A stretch of DNA of 56,701 nt, from assembly GCF_002276225.1 (NCBI RefSeq), contig NZ_NQNY01000007.1, positions 1 through 56,701 of the forward strand, in the 5' to 3' direction. The DNA comes from Mycoplasmopsis agassizii (lineage in GTDB: Bacteria > Bacillota_I > Bacilli_A > Mycoplasmatales > Metamycoplasmataceae). The position numbers were made by a program, and so were the translations under genes. Numbering within the stretch: the first letter of the stretch is position 1; every line of letters begins with the position of its first letter. Shown in pieces: positions 30,306-41,170 of the stretch. A model generated the notes under the pieces. It made no database searches, was not told the DNA's origin, and was given only the letters and a program-made list of their open reading frames with translations.

Positions 30306-32669
30306 ATGTCATATCAAGCGTTATATCGTGTCTATCGTCCTACAACTTTTGATGAAGTAAAAGGTCAAGACGCAGTTGTTACAACTTTGAAAAATATTCT
30401 CGAAAACGATAAATTAGTGCATGCTTATTTATTCAGTGGACCACATGGAACTGGTAAAACATCGATTGCCAAGATTTTTGCAAACGCAATTAATTGTATC
30501 CACAAAATTGATAGCCAAAACCCTTGCCAAATTTGTGTTGATAAATTAGCATCAAATCTTGATATTACTGAATTAGATGCAGCTTCTAATAATGGTGCTG
30601 ATGATATTCGCCGTATTAACGATGATGCCATTTCAATGCCCTTAAATGGTAAATATAAAGTATTTATCATCGATGAAGTTCATATGCTTTCTAAGGCTGC
30701 ATTTAATGCTTTTTTAAAGACATTAGAAGAAGCACCCAAACATAGTGTTTTTATTTTAGCAACAACTGAAGCTAATAAAATTCCTGCAACAATTTTAAGT
30801 AGAGTGCAACGACTAAACTTTAGAAGAATTAGTAACACAATTTTGAAAATGCATCTTCAAGATATTTTGATTAAAGAACATATTGAATTTGATGAACAAT
30901 CATTAAATTATATTGTTAAATTAGCAAATGGGTCATTGCGTGATGCTTTATCAATTGCTGATCAAGCATCAGTTTATGGAAATAAACATATTACCATTCA
31001 GTCGCTAATTTCAGCCTTTGGAATTACTTCATATGAAACAGTTATTGACTTATTAAATTTTGCTTCAAATGATTTAGCAAAAGCAATGAAAATGCTTCAT
31101 AATTTAAATAATTCGGGTGCTAATGCAGAATATTTATTAAACAATATTATTGCTATTATTAAAGATTTTATTTTGATGAGTAAAACCAATACTGATGAAT
31201 TTAATAGTGTCTTAACTTTTGACCAAAAGAAACAATTTTATTTTACAACTAAAACTGCTTATGATTTATTAGACTTTGCAATTCAAACTTTTGAAAGACT
31301 TTATACTTCAAATACACCTTTTGATTTACTAGAAATTTTAGTGATTCGAATTCATAATCATTTAGGTGATTTAAATTTAAAAACTCAAGTTTTTTCAACA
31401 ACTGAAATGGAAAAACGTTTGAAAGAAATCAAAGCTGAAGATAATCAAAATCGCTTTAAAGTAATTCAAAATGTCAAAGTTGATGATGAAATTAGCAACG
31501 CTCCAAAAACTTCTTCATTAAATGTTTTTGGAAGTTTTGTAAAAAGTGTTTCAAATAGTAAAGCAAGTGATTTAGCAGATGTTGAAATTGCTAGTACAAA
31601 ATCAATTCAAATTGATACTGATGATTTACGTGGAATTCAAACTCCACCTGAAAAAGATTCGATTTTTGATATCGTTGGTGTGCAAGATGATCAAGTTGTT
31701 AAACCAATTGAATTTCAAGAAACTCAAAGAATTAAAGTTAAGGAGCAACCAAAAACAGCACCAACGATTGCACCTAAAACAAGTAATTTTGAAGCAACTA
31801 GCACCGACTTATTAAAGCAAACTAATGACTTTATTTCATCAATTAATGAATCAAATGATTATATGGATACTCAGGAAAATTTCATTTCTACAAATGAAAT
31901 TTTAATCGATACTGATTTAGTTAATAACAACGAATTGATTTCATCAAATTTCAACGAAAACATTAATGCATTTAACACACTTAAAGAAGATAAAGTTTCT
32001 TCTGATACCGCTGAATTAGTGGATACAGTTATTTTAAATGAACCTGTTTTAAAAATAGATGAAACACAAATGGCAACTACTTCAATGAAGCCCCAATTTA
32101 AAGGTGATACTTTAAATAACACACTAGATTTTTCTAACACTGAAACAAATAGTTTTAATAAAACTGATACAAAAATTGACTTAAATAATTTAGCAATTAA
32201 TTTAGTTACAAAAGATGTTCATTCAAAATCTGATTTAATTAATTTATTTAAACTAAGACATTCAAAAGATGCTGGTGAATATGAAAAAGAAAGTTATCGA
32301 AATCGCCGTTCACATTTTGAAAATATCAGATTTAAAGATTATGAATATCTTTTTAGCAAATTAAAATTTGTAACATCAGGAGAAAATTTTGTTATCCTAA
32401 CTAGTGATGATGATAACGTTGTTTTCTCAACATTAGAGAAAGTCGAAGACCCTAAATTCTACGATTTAATTTACAGTATCTTTAAAGAAAATAAACATGT
32501 TTTTGTCGCAACAAGTAATTTAATTACCGAAGCAAAAAACGATTGAAAAATTAATCGTGATAAATATATGAGCGAACTTAAGCCTCAACCTTTAAAAGAA
32601 AATAAGAAGAAAATTGATCCTGAAGAAACCTTAATTAATATCTTCGGAGATGATTTAAACAAGGAGTAA
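30306..32669 (+). CDS. dnaX: DNA polymerase III gamma/tau subunit
   Basis: 787 aa clamp-loader ATPase. YRVYRPTTFDEVKGQD start, Walker A GPHGTGKTS, zinc module with three clear Cys (NC...PCQIC; the fourth position is Lys), DEVHMLSKAAFNAFLKTLEE, sensor SRVQR. Residues from about 370 to 670 are a long acidic, low-complexity linker; a folded C-terminal domain (about 690-745) follows. GAAGGAAG precedes the ATG. First gene of the dnaX-ybaB-recR-tmk-holB operon. Confidence 0.96.
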
Positions 32670-32672
32670 ATT

Positions 32673-32960
32673 ATGAATAATAATGAAATGATGAAGCTTG
32701 CAAAAAAAATGCAAGCTGAAATGGAAAAAAGAGAAAAGAAAGTTCAACAAGAAAATTTTACTGTTGAAAAACAAGGCATTAAAGTTACCTTCAATGGTAT
32801 GAGACAATTAAAAGAAATTAAAATTGATGATGCCTTAATTGATCCTGAAGATCCTGAAACATTAGAAACAATGATTCAAATTGCTGTTAATGAAGTACTT
32901 GAAAAAATTGATGCGGCTTACGACGCAATCGAAGCAGAAGCTAAGAATTTTCCTTTTTAA
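32673..32960 (+). CDS. ybaB: YbaB/EbfC nucleoid-associated protein
   Basis: 95 aa, typical size. MMKLAKKMQAEMEKREKKVQ helix start and the family core VTFNGMRQLKEIKIDDALIDP. Binds DNA as a dimer and sits, as usual, between dnaX and recR. Its AAGGAG overlaps the dnaX stop. Confidence 0.95.
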   Translation: MNNNEMMKLAKKMQAEMEKREKKVQQENFTVEKQGIKVTFNGMRQLKEIKIDDALIDPEDPETLETMIQIAVNEVLEKIDAAYDAIEAEAKNFPF

Positions 32961-32962
32961 TA

Positions 32963-33550
32963 ATGGCTTCGAAAACGTTTGAAAATTTAGTTGAAAGTTT
33001 AACTAAGTTAGATTCAGTTAGCAAAAGATCAGCAGCAAAATTAGCTAATGATTTTTTAAAATTAAGTGAAAAAGAAATTGAAGATTTTACTGCCATTTTA
33101 AATGAAGCAAGAGCTAAGAATCAGTATTGTAAATCATGTAATTTATTTCAAGAAATGCCTATCTGCACTTACTGCTTAAATACTAATTTAGATAAGAGTC
33201 TTTTGATTTCTGAATCATCACAAAATATTTTTAAGTTTGCAAGTATTGAAAATTATCATGGCTATTTTTTTGTAAGCAATCCTTTATTAAAAATTAGAAA
33301 TCAGATTGCATCTATTGCTTGAAAAGATCAATTAATAAATTTTGTTGAAAAATATAAAATTGAAGAAATTATTTTAGCAATTTCACCGACTTTAAATGGT
33401 GAAATTACTATTACATATATTAAAAATTTATTTGCTGATCATGATATTAAAATTACTAGATTAGCACTAGGGATTCCAGTTAATAGTGACATCGATTATA
33501 TCGATAATATTACTTTAAAAAGCGCAGTTACAAATCGAGTGAAAGGTTAA
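32963..33550 (+). CDS. recR: Recombination mediator RecR
   Basis: 195 aa. Helix-hairpin-helix part with [17 protein letters not shown], four-Cys zinc finger [17 protein letters not shown], and a Toprim domain ([37 protein letters not shown]). Loads RecA at gaps with RecO in other bacteria. Starts 2 nt after ybaB. Confidence 0.95.
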
Positions 33551-33552
33551 AG

Positions 33553-34188
33553 ATGTTAATCACTTTAGAAGGTTTAGATGGTTCAGGAAAAACTACAATT
33601 GCTAATTCAATTTTTAATGAATTAGTTGGATTAGGTTTAGAAAAAAATTTCATCTTCACAAGAGAACCAGGTGGAGCAGGAATTATTGAAGCTGAAAAAA
33701 TTAGAGAAGTTATCTTGGATAGTCATAGCCGTTTAAGTAATATTTCTGAGGCTCTTTTATATTCTGCTTCGAGAAGAATTCATATCGATAGAGTAATTGA
33801 ACCTAACTATGAAAATAAAATAATTATTTGTGATCGTTACATTGATTCATTTTATGCTTATCAAGGTTATGGTCGTGAATTAGGGATTAAGTGAACAAAA
33901 GATTTAACCGAATTAGTAATTGGTAAGTACAAACCTGACTTAACAATCTTTATTGATATCACTTATGAAGAAACACGCAACAGGCGTGAAAAGCGTGAAA
34001 CGACCGACCGTTTAGAAACACAGAGTCAAGATTTTTATAAGCGAACTTATGAAGGTTATTGAAAATTAATTAATGAAGATCGTGAGCGCTTTTTAGTAAT
34101 TGATGGCAAATTAAGTGTCGAAGAAATTGTCAAAATAATTATGGACAAAATTAAGACACTTGATAAATTTAAAAAAATGGGTAAATAA
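33553..34188 (+). CDS. tmk: Thymidylate kinase
   Basis: 211 aa. Converts dTMP to dTDP. P-loop GLDGSGKTT (8-16), [10 protein letters not shown], the DRY motif in [13 protein letters not shown], and the LID region with RRxKRE ([13 protein letters not shown]). Two nt after recR. Confidence 0.96.
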
Positions 34189-34190
34189 AA

Positions 34191-35099
34191 ATGAATCAAA
34201 ATATTGACTATTTAAGAAATATTGTAAATAATAAAATGGTTTCACACGCCATTATTTTTAAGGCGAGTCCAAATACAAATGTGGATGAGCCTTTATTATT
34301 TTTAGTCAATAGTTTAAATAATTCTAATTATGAAAAATTAGATAAGAGTCTTATTTCAAATAATATTTTATTATTAGATGATGTCAAAGAAGACTTAGTA
34401 AAAAATAATTTAGTTGAAGTTTTAGAGAAATTATTTAAGACAACTTTGGTTGCAAATAAACCAAATATTTTTATCATAAAAGAAATCGAAAATGCTTCAA
34501 ATGCTTTTAATAATTCATTATTAAAAAGTATCGAAGAAGCGCCTGAAAATAGTTATATATTCATCGTAACATATAACTATCATAAAATTCTTTCAACTAT
34601 AAAATCAAGATGTCAAAGCATCACAATTTTACCTTTATCTTTCAAAGAAAAGATGCTCTATTTAGAGAGCCTTAATTTCAAATCTCGTTACCCAGAAATA
34701 TATGCAGAATTGTTCGATAATTACGAACAAATAAAACAAAATTTTAATGATAAAACCGAAGAAATTATTAATAAAACTTTAACTGCTTTTTTAAATAGTT
34801 ATGAAAATTTTTATAAGCTAGTTCATTTTTTACATCTTGAAATTTCTAAAACAAAATATGAATTAACCTTAAATATTTTAAAAATTTTTTACAAGGTTTT
34901 AACTCAAAGTTTTGATTTAAAAATGGGTAAAAAAAATAGTGATGTCTTAGCAAAAATGAGAGAAAAAAATATCCCTTATATTAAGGTTAATTTAGCAATA
35001 GATGATTTTTTATTTAAGATTAAAAAATATAGAAATTTTTTCATTACAAAAGAGATCTTAATTTCTCAAATAGTTAATATTTATAAAGAACAAATTTAA
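34191..35099 (+). CDS. holB: DNA polymerase III delta' subunit
   Basis: 302 aa. Clamp-loader subunit without a P-loop, as normal for delta'. SHAIIFKASPNTN replaces the Walker A region; the conserved AFNNSLLKSIEEAPENSYIF and STIKSRCQSITI (SRC motif) are present. Last gene of the dnaX operon; start 2 nt after tmk. Confidence 0.93.
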   Translation: MNQNIDYLRNIVNNKMVSHAIIFKASPNTNVDEPLLFLVNSLNNSNYEKLDKSLISNNILLLDDVKEDLVKNNLVEVLEKLFKTTLVANKPNIFIIKEIENASNAFNNSLLKSIEEAPENSYIFIVTYNYHKILSTIKSRCQSITILPLSFKEKMLYLESLNFKSRYPEIYAELFDNYEQIKQNFNDKTEEIINKTLTAFLNSYENFYKLVHFLHLEISKTKYELTLNILKIFYKVLTQSFDLKMGKKNSDVLAKMREKNIPYIKVNLAIDDFLFKIKKYRNFFITKEILISQIVNIYKEQI

Positions 35100-35145
35100 T
35101 TTTATATTCTAAAAATTAAATTTAAAATGTAAAACATGAAAACAA

Positions 35146-35181
35146 AAATCCAGTTTCAAATTTTAAAACTGGATTTTTTTG
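35146..35181 (+). terminator. Terminator of the dnaX-holB operon
   Basis: AAATCCAGTTT/AAACTGGATTT stem (35146-35156, 35166-35176) and T run. Confidence 0.8.
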
Positions 35182-35264
35182 TTCTTCATAAATTAACTTA
35201 TTAGCCTTTAAAATTAGATCAGATATACACTTAATTTTTTTATATTATTGTAAAAAAATTAATA

Positions 35265-35270
35265 TATAAT
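35265..35270 (+). promoter_or_regulatory. -10 box of tRNA-His
   Basis: TATAAT 14 nt upstream of the tRNA 5' end. No convincing -35. Confidence 0.5.
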
Positions 35271-35283
35271 TTTAAACGCATGT

Positions 35284-35360
35284 GGTGAATATGGCGAAGT
35301 GGTCAACGCAGCGGGTTGTGGTCCCGTCACGCGCGGGTTCGAATCCCGTTATTCACCCCA
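35284..35360 (+). tRNA. tRNA-His(GUG)
   Basis: Acceptor GTGAATA/TATTCAC plus the extra G at -1 opposite C73, encoded CCA, anticodon stem CGGGT-TGTG-GTCCCG region with GTG. Confidence 0.95.
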
Positions 35361-35368
35361 TTTTTTTA

Positions 35369-35944
35369 TTACCTTTTTTGGTTTTTTTGTTTAGTACCTA
35401 AAATGTGACATGAACGACATCTTGCTTCATAAATGTCATCATCACCTAATAAGTTTTCTTGATCATCTTGAATAGTTCTAAAAGTAGTAGTTGCTGCTTG
35501 TTGACAATTTGAACAAACTGCTTTTAATTTTGTAATGTGTTCAGCAACTGCAAGTAGTTTTGCAATTACTTTAAAAGGTTCTTTTTTAAAGTTTGTATCA
35601 AGTCCTGATACAACAACATATTTACCCTGATTAGCAAGTTCTTCAACAACTTTAACTAAATCTAAATCAAAAAAATGTGCTTCATCAATAATGACTGCAT
35701 CATAGTCTTTGGCTAGTTCTAAAATTTTGGCAGAATGATTAACAGGTGTTGCACTAACTTCAATTCCTGCTCTTGATCTGATTTTATCAATACCAAAGCG
35801 TGTGTCAAAACTAGGTTTGACAACTAAAACCTTGCGTCGTGCATGGTTTAAAATTCTTAACTTTTTAAGAATTTCTTCGCTTTTACCTGAAAACATTGGA
35901 CCAGTGATAACTTCAATCGCCCCTGGCGTATATTGTGGATACAT
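35369..35944 (-). CDS. tdk: Thymidine kinase
   Basis: 191 aa, type II (tetrameric, zinc-binding) enzyme that salvages thymidine. P-loop GPMFSGKSEE (15-24), DEAHFFD, and the four-Cys zinc site CSNCQ...CRSCH. GAGGTAAT precedes the ATG. Convergent with tRNA-His, with only eight bases between their ends. Confidence 0.96.
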   Translation of the reverse strand: MYPQYTPGAIEVITGPMFSGKSEEILKKLRILNHARRKVLVVKPSFDTRFGIDKIRSRAGIEVSATPVNHSAKILELAKDYDAVIIDEAHFFDLDLVKVVEELANQGKYVVVSGLDTNFKKEPFKVIAKLLAVAEHITKLKAVCSNCQQAATTTFRTIQDDQENLLGDDDIYEARCRSCHILGTKQKNQKR

Positions 35945-36035
35945 ATTACCTCTTTCATATATCTATATAATTTAATATTACATTGTTATTTTATGTATAA
36001 TAAGAACTAATAAAATTTTTTTACTAGGAGCATAA

Positions 36036-36263
36036 ATGGAATTAGGTTTAGCAATTGGTCTGATCGTTGGACTATCAATCTTATTTCTTTTAGTTGGGGG
36101 TATCACAGCCTTTTTTGTAACTAAAAAAATCTTTGAAAAACAACTACGAGAAAACCCTCCTATTAATGAAAGCATGATTCGTGTCATGTTTAATCAAATG
36201 GGTGTAAAAGCTAGCGAAGCACGCATTAAACAAGTAATGCGTTCAATGCAAAACGCAAAATAG
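36036..36263 (+). CDS. UPF0154 family small membrane protein
   Basis: 75 aa. One N-terminal membrane helix (about 5-28), then the family signature FFVTKKIFEKQLRENPPINE and MIRVMFNQMGVKASEARIKQ. Conserved in Firmicutes and mollicutes; function unknown. TAGGAG precedes the ATG. Confidence 0.93.
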   Translation: MELGLAIGLIVGLSILFLLVGGITAFFVTKKIFEKQLRENPPINESMIRVMFNQMGVKASEARIKQVMRSMQNAK

Positions 36264-36290
36264 AAAATCCGTTTTCATACGGATTTTTTT
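36264..36290 (+). terminator. Terminator of the UPF0154 gene
   Basis: AAAATCCG/CGGATTTT stem and T run. Confidence 0.8.
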
Positions 36291-36433
36291 GATTTTTAAG
36301 CTTAAAAATCAACTGCAAATAATTATGAAAAAAATCACAATAAAGCGAAAAATTTTCCTGTTTAAAAGTTGTCTTAGTTTATAATTTAAATAATGCAAAT
36401 TAATTTTGTTAAATATTATTTTTAAGGTGTTAT

Positions 36434-39178
36434 ATGAGTTTAGATAATAACCATGACGGTCAAGACGAAGACCGCAAAAAAACAGGAACCTTTGAAATTC
36501 CTGAAGATGATTTAAAAGTTGTTTTTGAAGAAAATAAAAAGGCTCCTAAAAAATCTAAAGAAGTAGAAGAAGCTGAAGAAGAAAATCCTGCTGCTAAAGA
36601 AGAGTATCAAGTTCAATCACAAATCATTGATGAAACAGTTAATGGGATTTCTCCACGTTTTGTTTCTAACGAGATGCAAATTTCTTTCTTAGAATATGCA
36701 ATGAGCGTAATCGTTTCTCGTGCCTTACCTGATGCACGTGACGGGTTAAAACCCGTACATCGCCGTATTTTATTCGGGATGCACGAAATCGGCGTTTTAC
36801 ATACATCAGCACATAAAAAATCAGCGAGAATTGTCGGGGATGTACTTGGTAAGTACCACCCCCATGGTGATAGTTCAGTTTATGAAGCAATGGTAAGGAT
36901 GGCTCAAGATTTTTCAATGCGCTATCCTTTAGTAGATGGTCACGGTAACTTTGGATCAATCGATGGTGATGCAGCTGCTGCGATGCGTTATACAGAAGCA
37001 AGGCTTTCAAAAATTGCTTTCCACATGCTAGATGGAATCAAGAAAAATGCTGTTGATTTTGTCGATAACTATGATGGTAGTGAAAAAGAACCTGCAGTCT
37101 TACCGGCTCGTTTTCCTAACCTTTTAGTTTCAGGTGGCCAAGGTATTGCTGTCGGAATGGCAACCACAATTGCTCCCCATAATTTAGGCGAAACAATTGA
37201 TGCAGCGATTGCTTATGCACGTAATAATGAAATTACAACTGCTGAGTTAATGCAATATATCAAAGGACCTGATTTTCCTACAGGTGGAATTATTTTAGGT
37301 ACAAGAGGTATTTATGATGCTTTTGAAACAGGTAAAGGATCTATTCCTTTACGTTCAAAAGCAGCGATTACTCATTTTGATAGTGGTAAAAGCCGTATCG
37401 TTATTAGTCAGATTCCTTATGGTGTGCAAAAGACTTCAATTATTGAAAAAATTGCTTACCTAGTTAAAGAAAAAATAGTTGAAGGTATTAGCGATTTACG
37501 TGATGAAACTAACAACAAAGGAATTCGTGTTGTTCTAGAAATTAAACGTGGTTTTGTGCCTGAAGTGGTTTTAAATAAGTTATTTAAAAACACTAACTTA
37601 CAAATTAATTTCAATGTCAACATGGTCGCACTAGTAGGTGGTGTACCTCAGACTTTAACATTGAGAAAAACTTTAGAAGTTTATCTTGAGCATCAAAAAG
37701 ATACTACTAGAAGAGAACTTACTTTTGATCTAGAAAAAGCAGAAGCAAGATTACATATCTTACATGGATTAAGAATTGCTACTCAAAATATCGATAAAGT
37801 TATTAGCATTATCCGCTCATCAAGAGCTGATGAAGATGCTCGTGCAAAACTAGCAACTGAATTTAACTTAAGTGAAATTCAGACAAAAGCAATTGTTGAT
37901 ATGAGACTAGGTCGTTTAACTGGTTTATCAATTGAAAAAACTGATGCAGAAATTGCTGAAACAGAAGCGTTTGTTAATAATTTAAAAGATATCTTAGGCG
38001 ATGAATCTAAGTTATTAGAATTAATTATTAAAAACCTAGAAGAAATTAAAGCTAAATATAACGATGCTCGCCGTACTGAAATCGATGGACAAGCATTTGG
38101 TTCAATTAGTGATGAAGACTTAATTCCTGTTAAAGATATTGTGCTTACTCGTTCAGTAAAAGGTTATGTAAAACGCATTGCCTTAGAAGAATACAAAGTC
38201 CAAAACCGTGGTGGTGTTGGTGTAAGAACTGCTAAAACATATGATGATGACGATATTAGCGATATCCTACCAACAACTACTCATACTGACTTATTAATCT
38301 TTACAAGTTTTGGTAAGGTCTTTAGAATTAGAGCTCACATGGTACCTGAAGTTTCTAAGCAAGCTAAAGGAACACCGTTTGTTAATCTAGTCCAAATCGA
38401 TCCTAAAGAAAAAATTGTTTCATGATTAACAACTGATGCTTATAACGAAGATCAATTCTTATTAACAGTAACTAAAAACGGAATTGTTAAACGTTCAAAT
38501 TTAAGTTTATTTGAACGTATTAACGCAAATGGAAAAATTGCTGTTAACTTAAAAGATGGCGATGAATTAATCAGAGCCATGGTTGTAAGTGATAGTGAAG
38601 AATTAATTTTAGGTTCTTCAGATGGAAAAATTTGTCGCTTCGATGTGACTGAAGTAAGGTCAATGGGAAGAACAGCTGCTGGGGTTAAAGGTATTACTTT
38701 ATCAGAAAAAGCAGAAGTTGTGGCTGTCTCATCTTCAAGCGAAGGTAACTTAATTTTTGCCCTAGGTGCTGATGGTTTTGGTAAGAAAACTTCGGCTGAT
38801 GAATATCGTAAAACACGCCGTGGTGCTAAGGGTGTTCAGACCTTAAAAGTGCAAAAAGCAGGTGACTTAGTTTACGCAGGTTTTGTTAACGGAAACGAAG
38901 ATGTTTTAGTTATTAATTCAAGTGGAATTACCATTAGAACTTCACTAGAACAAGTTAGTGAAACAGTTAATCGTGCTACCAAAGGTGTGCGTGTTATTCG
39001 TTTAAAAGATAATGAAAAAATTAAATCTGTTGGTATCTTAAATATTCAAAAAATTGAAGAAGAAATTATTAGAAGAACAACTGAATTATCTTTAAATGAT
39101 CTAAATAATCCACCTGTAAGTGTGATTGCTGAAGCACCTTCAAGTGATGATAATTTAGAAGATCAAGATGAAATTTAA
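36434..39178 (+). CDS. gyrA: DNA gyrase subunit A
   Basis: 914 aa with Trp as TGA. It has an acidic and basic low-complexity N-terminal extension of about 65 residues that is absent from E. coli GyrA. Then the quinolone-region [19 protein letters not shown]: the Ser83 equivalent is Ser147 and the Asp87 equivalent is Glu151, i.e. no obvious resistance change. Active Tyr in [13 protein letters not shown] (about 186). C-terminal beta-pinwheel with a degenerate GyrA-box [22 protein letters not shown] favours GyrA over ParC. gyrB is not in the window. Confidence 0.93.
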
Positions 39179-39186
39179 TTAAATTG

Positions 39187-39216
39187 ATATGTTGCCAAAA
39201 GCAACATATTTTTTTA
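39187..39216 (+). terminator. gyrA terminator
   Basis: ATATGTTGC/GCAACATAT stem with a 5-nt loop and seven T. Confidence 0.85.
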
Positions 39217-39291
39217 TCTATCAAAAAAATTCAATAAATGGTTTAAATAATTTAAAGTTAGTCTATTTGGATTATTTTGACAAATATCACT

Positions 39292-39297
39292 GATAAT
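39292..39297 (+). promoter_or_regulatory. -10-like box before the DUF31 protease
   Basis: GATAAT, then TAAAGAT (7 nt), then ATG 39305; TTGGAT at 39267-39272 could be a -35 with a 19-nt spacer. No Shine-Dalgarno. Confidence 0.45.
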
Positions 39298-39304
39298 TAA
39301 AGAT

Positions 39305-41140
39305 ATGAAAAAATTCAAATTACTTTTAAGTTCTTCTTTAGTTTCTGCTGTTGCACTAAGTGCAACATTAATTGCTTGTACACAAATTGAAGACCCTGGA
39401 ACTCTGCCACCTAGAAAAGTTGTTGATCCAACACCTACTCCACCAGCACAAGATCCTGGAACACCTAGTGGATCAGGAACAACACCACCAGCAGATAAAC
39501 CATGAATACCACCTAAAAATGGTGATCCAGAGCAATCAAATCCACCTAAAAGTGAAGATCCAGGAACAGGACAAAAATCTGAAACACCCCCAAATAACGG
39601 GGTTTCAGATCCAATATCAAAAAATAACATTGACAAAAATCTAAATTTACAGACTACTTTAAGAGAAGTTAATAACAAGGAAATTGAAACTAAAATAGAC
39701 CCAAAAATTCCATCAAATGAGATTTATAAAAATCTTTATGACAGAACATTTTCAATACGTTTTAGCATTCAACAGGAAGATGGCATAATTGCTGCACCTA
39801 GCTATTGAGGTACATCATGATTACTAGATTATCATAAGGATGAAGTTGATGAAAATCAAATTACCTTATATCTAGCAACCAATGTTCACGTAGTTTCTGA
39901 AATAGGGAACTCTAGTCCACTTAAAGATTCAGGTTGAGATTATTCATCTAATAAAGCAGGTGAAGTTAAATATGTTTCTTTAGGAAAATTAACTGAAGCA
40001 CCTATTTTTAACCCCTTAAATCAAGAAGAAAATAACATTAAATTTGCAAATAATCAAAGACAAACTACATTAGCACATTTTTATACTAATAGTGACAAAG
40101 GTAATCAAATCGGTACCCAAATAAGTGCAATAACTGCAGCTCCTAGATTAATTTTTGCTGCCGTAGATTTCATGGATAAATCAGTTAGTGACCAACTTTC
40201 AGATATGCACGAAAAATGAAATTCAAGTACGAGATATCAAGCAGATTCTGATAGAAAAAGTATTGATCAATTAGGTTTTTTTAAGGATTTTGCAGTCGTT
40301 GCAGTTGATGTAGATCTAAGTAAAAAAGAAGTGCTAAATAAAGGTACAGGAGCACCTGATACTAATGAAAAAATCAATGCAGAATTTGAATCATGAATCA
40401 AAAATGCAATGAAGGCAGTTGATGAAACCATTAACTTGGCTAAGACTAAAAAACTTCCAAATAATGATGGTGATAGATCTTATGTGACATATGACATTCC
40501 ATCAGCTCTTCATGATAATGAAGAGAATGCAAAAGAAGCAGAAAAATACAACGCTAAAACTGAATATGATAATGTCTATATTTTAGGTTATCCTGTTTCA
40601 GGTGGTTTTGCAAAAATTAAATGAAACAATAATGAAGCAAGATATAGTGAAACAAATAAGAATTTGAAAGCCATTGCTAGAAATAATGATTCTTATAATC
40701 CTTTTACAGATTATAAGAATGCAAGACAAGAAGAATCAATTATTAAATGAGAACCAGATGCCCTTAGTTTAGAAACTTTTTTCAAAAAGTGATACATAGA
40801 TTATTATGGTTATCAAATTCGTTCTAACTTCTCAGAAATGGGTGGTGGTGCTTCTGGCTCATTAGTTATGACAGATTATGGATTACCTTTGGGAATCCAT
40901 TATCGTTCATCAGGATTAGGAGATTCTGCTGCTAGTGTTTATGAATTATTTGTGCAGGCTCGTGATGAAAAAGTTAAAATAGCTAGCACCAATAAAGACA
41001 TCATTTTATACAAATACAACTTGTTTGATAAAACTGGTAATGAAAAACAAACAACTTCATATCGCAGTAATTTAAAAGCAATTATTGATAAAGAAAATAA
41101 AGGTATTTATAAAACTGCACTATTTCCTGAAGGTGTTTAA
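39305..41140 (+). CDS. DUF31 (mycoplasma Ig-protease-like) serine protease lipoprotein
   Basis: 611 aa with TGA as Trp. Lipoprotein signal ending in LIAC (Cys25), then a Pro/Gly/Thr-rich spacer (about 26-100), then a trypsin-like domain of the DUF31 family. Candidate triad: His195 in ATNVHVVS, Asp328 in KDFAVV, Ser517 in GGGASGSLV. In M. mycoides the relative MIP cleaves immunoglobulin heavy chains captured by its partner MIB. No MIB-like gene is adjacent here, so target is unknown. Surface-exposed, anchored outside. Confidence 0.88.
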
Positions 41141-41157
41141 AATCTGTTTTAATAATG

Positions 41158-41163
41158 TAAAAT
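41158..41163 (+). promoter_or_regulatory. -10-like box before the phosphohexomutase-like gene
   Basis: TAAAAT, then AAAAAGT (7 nt), then ATG 41171. No Shine-Dalgarno. Confidence 0.45.
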
Positions 41164-41170
41164 AAAAAGT

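Noticed and set aside
36846-36900. Fluoroquinolone-resistance change in gyrA
   Set aside because: The Ser83 equivalent is Ser, and Glu at the Asp87 equivalent is, to my knowledge, common in mycoplasmas.
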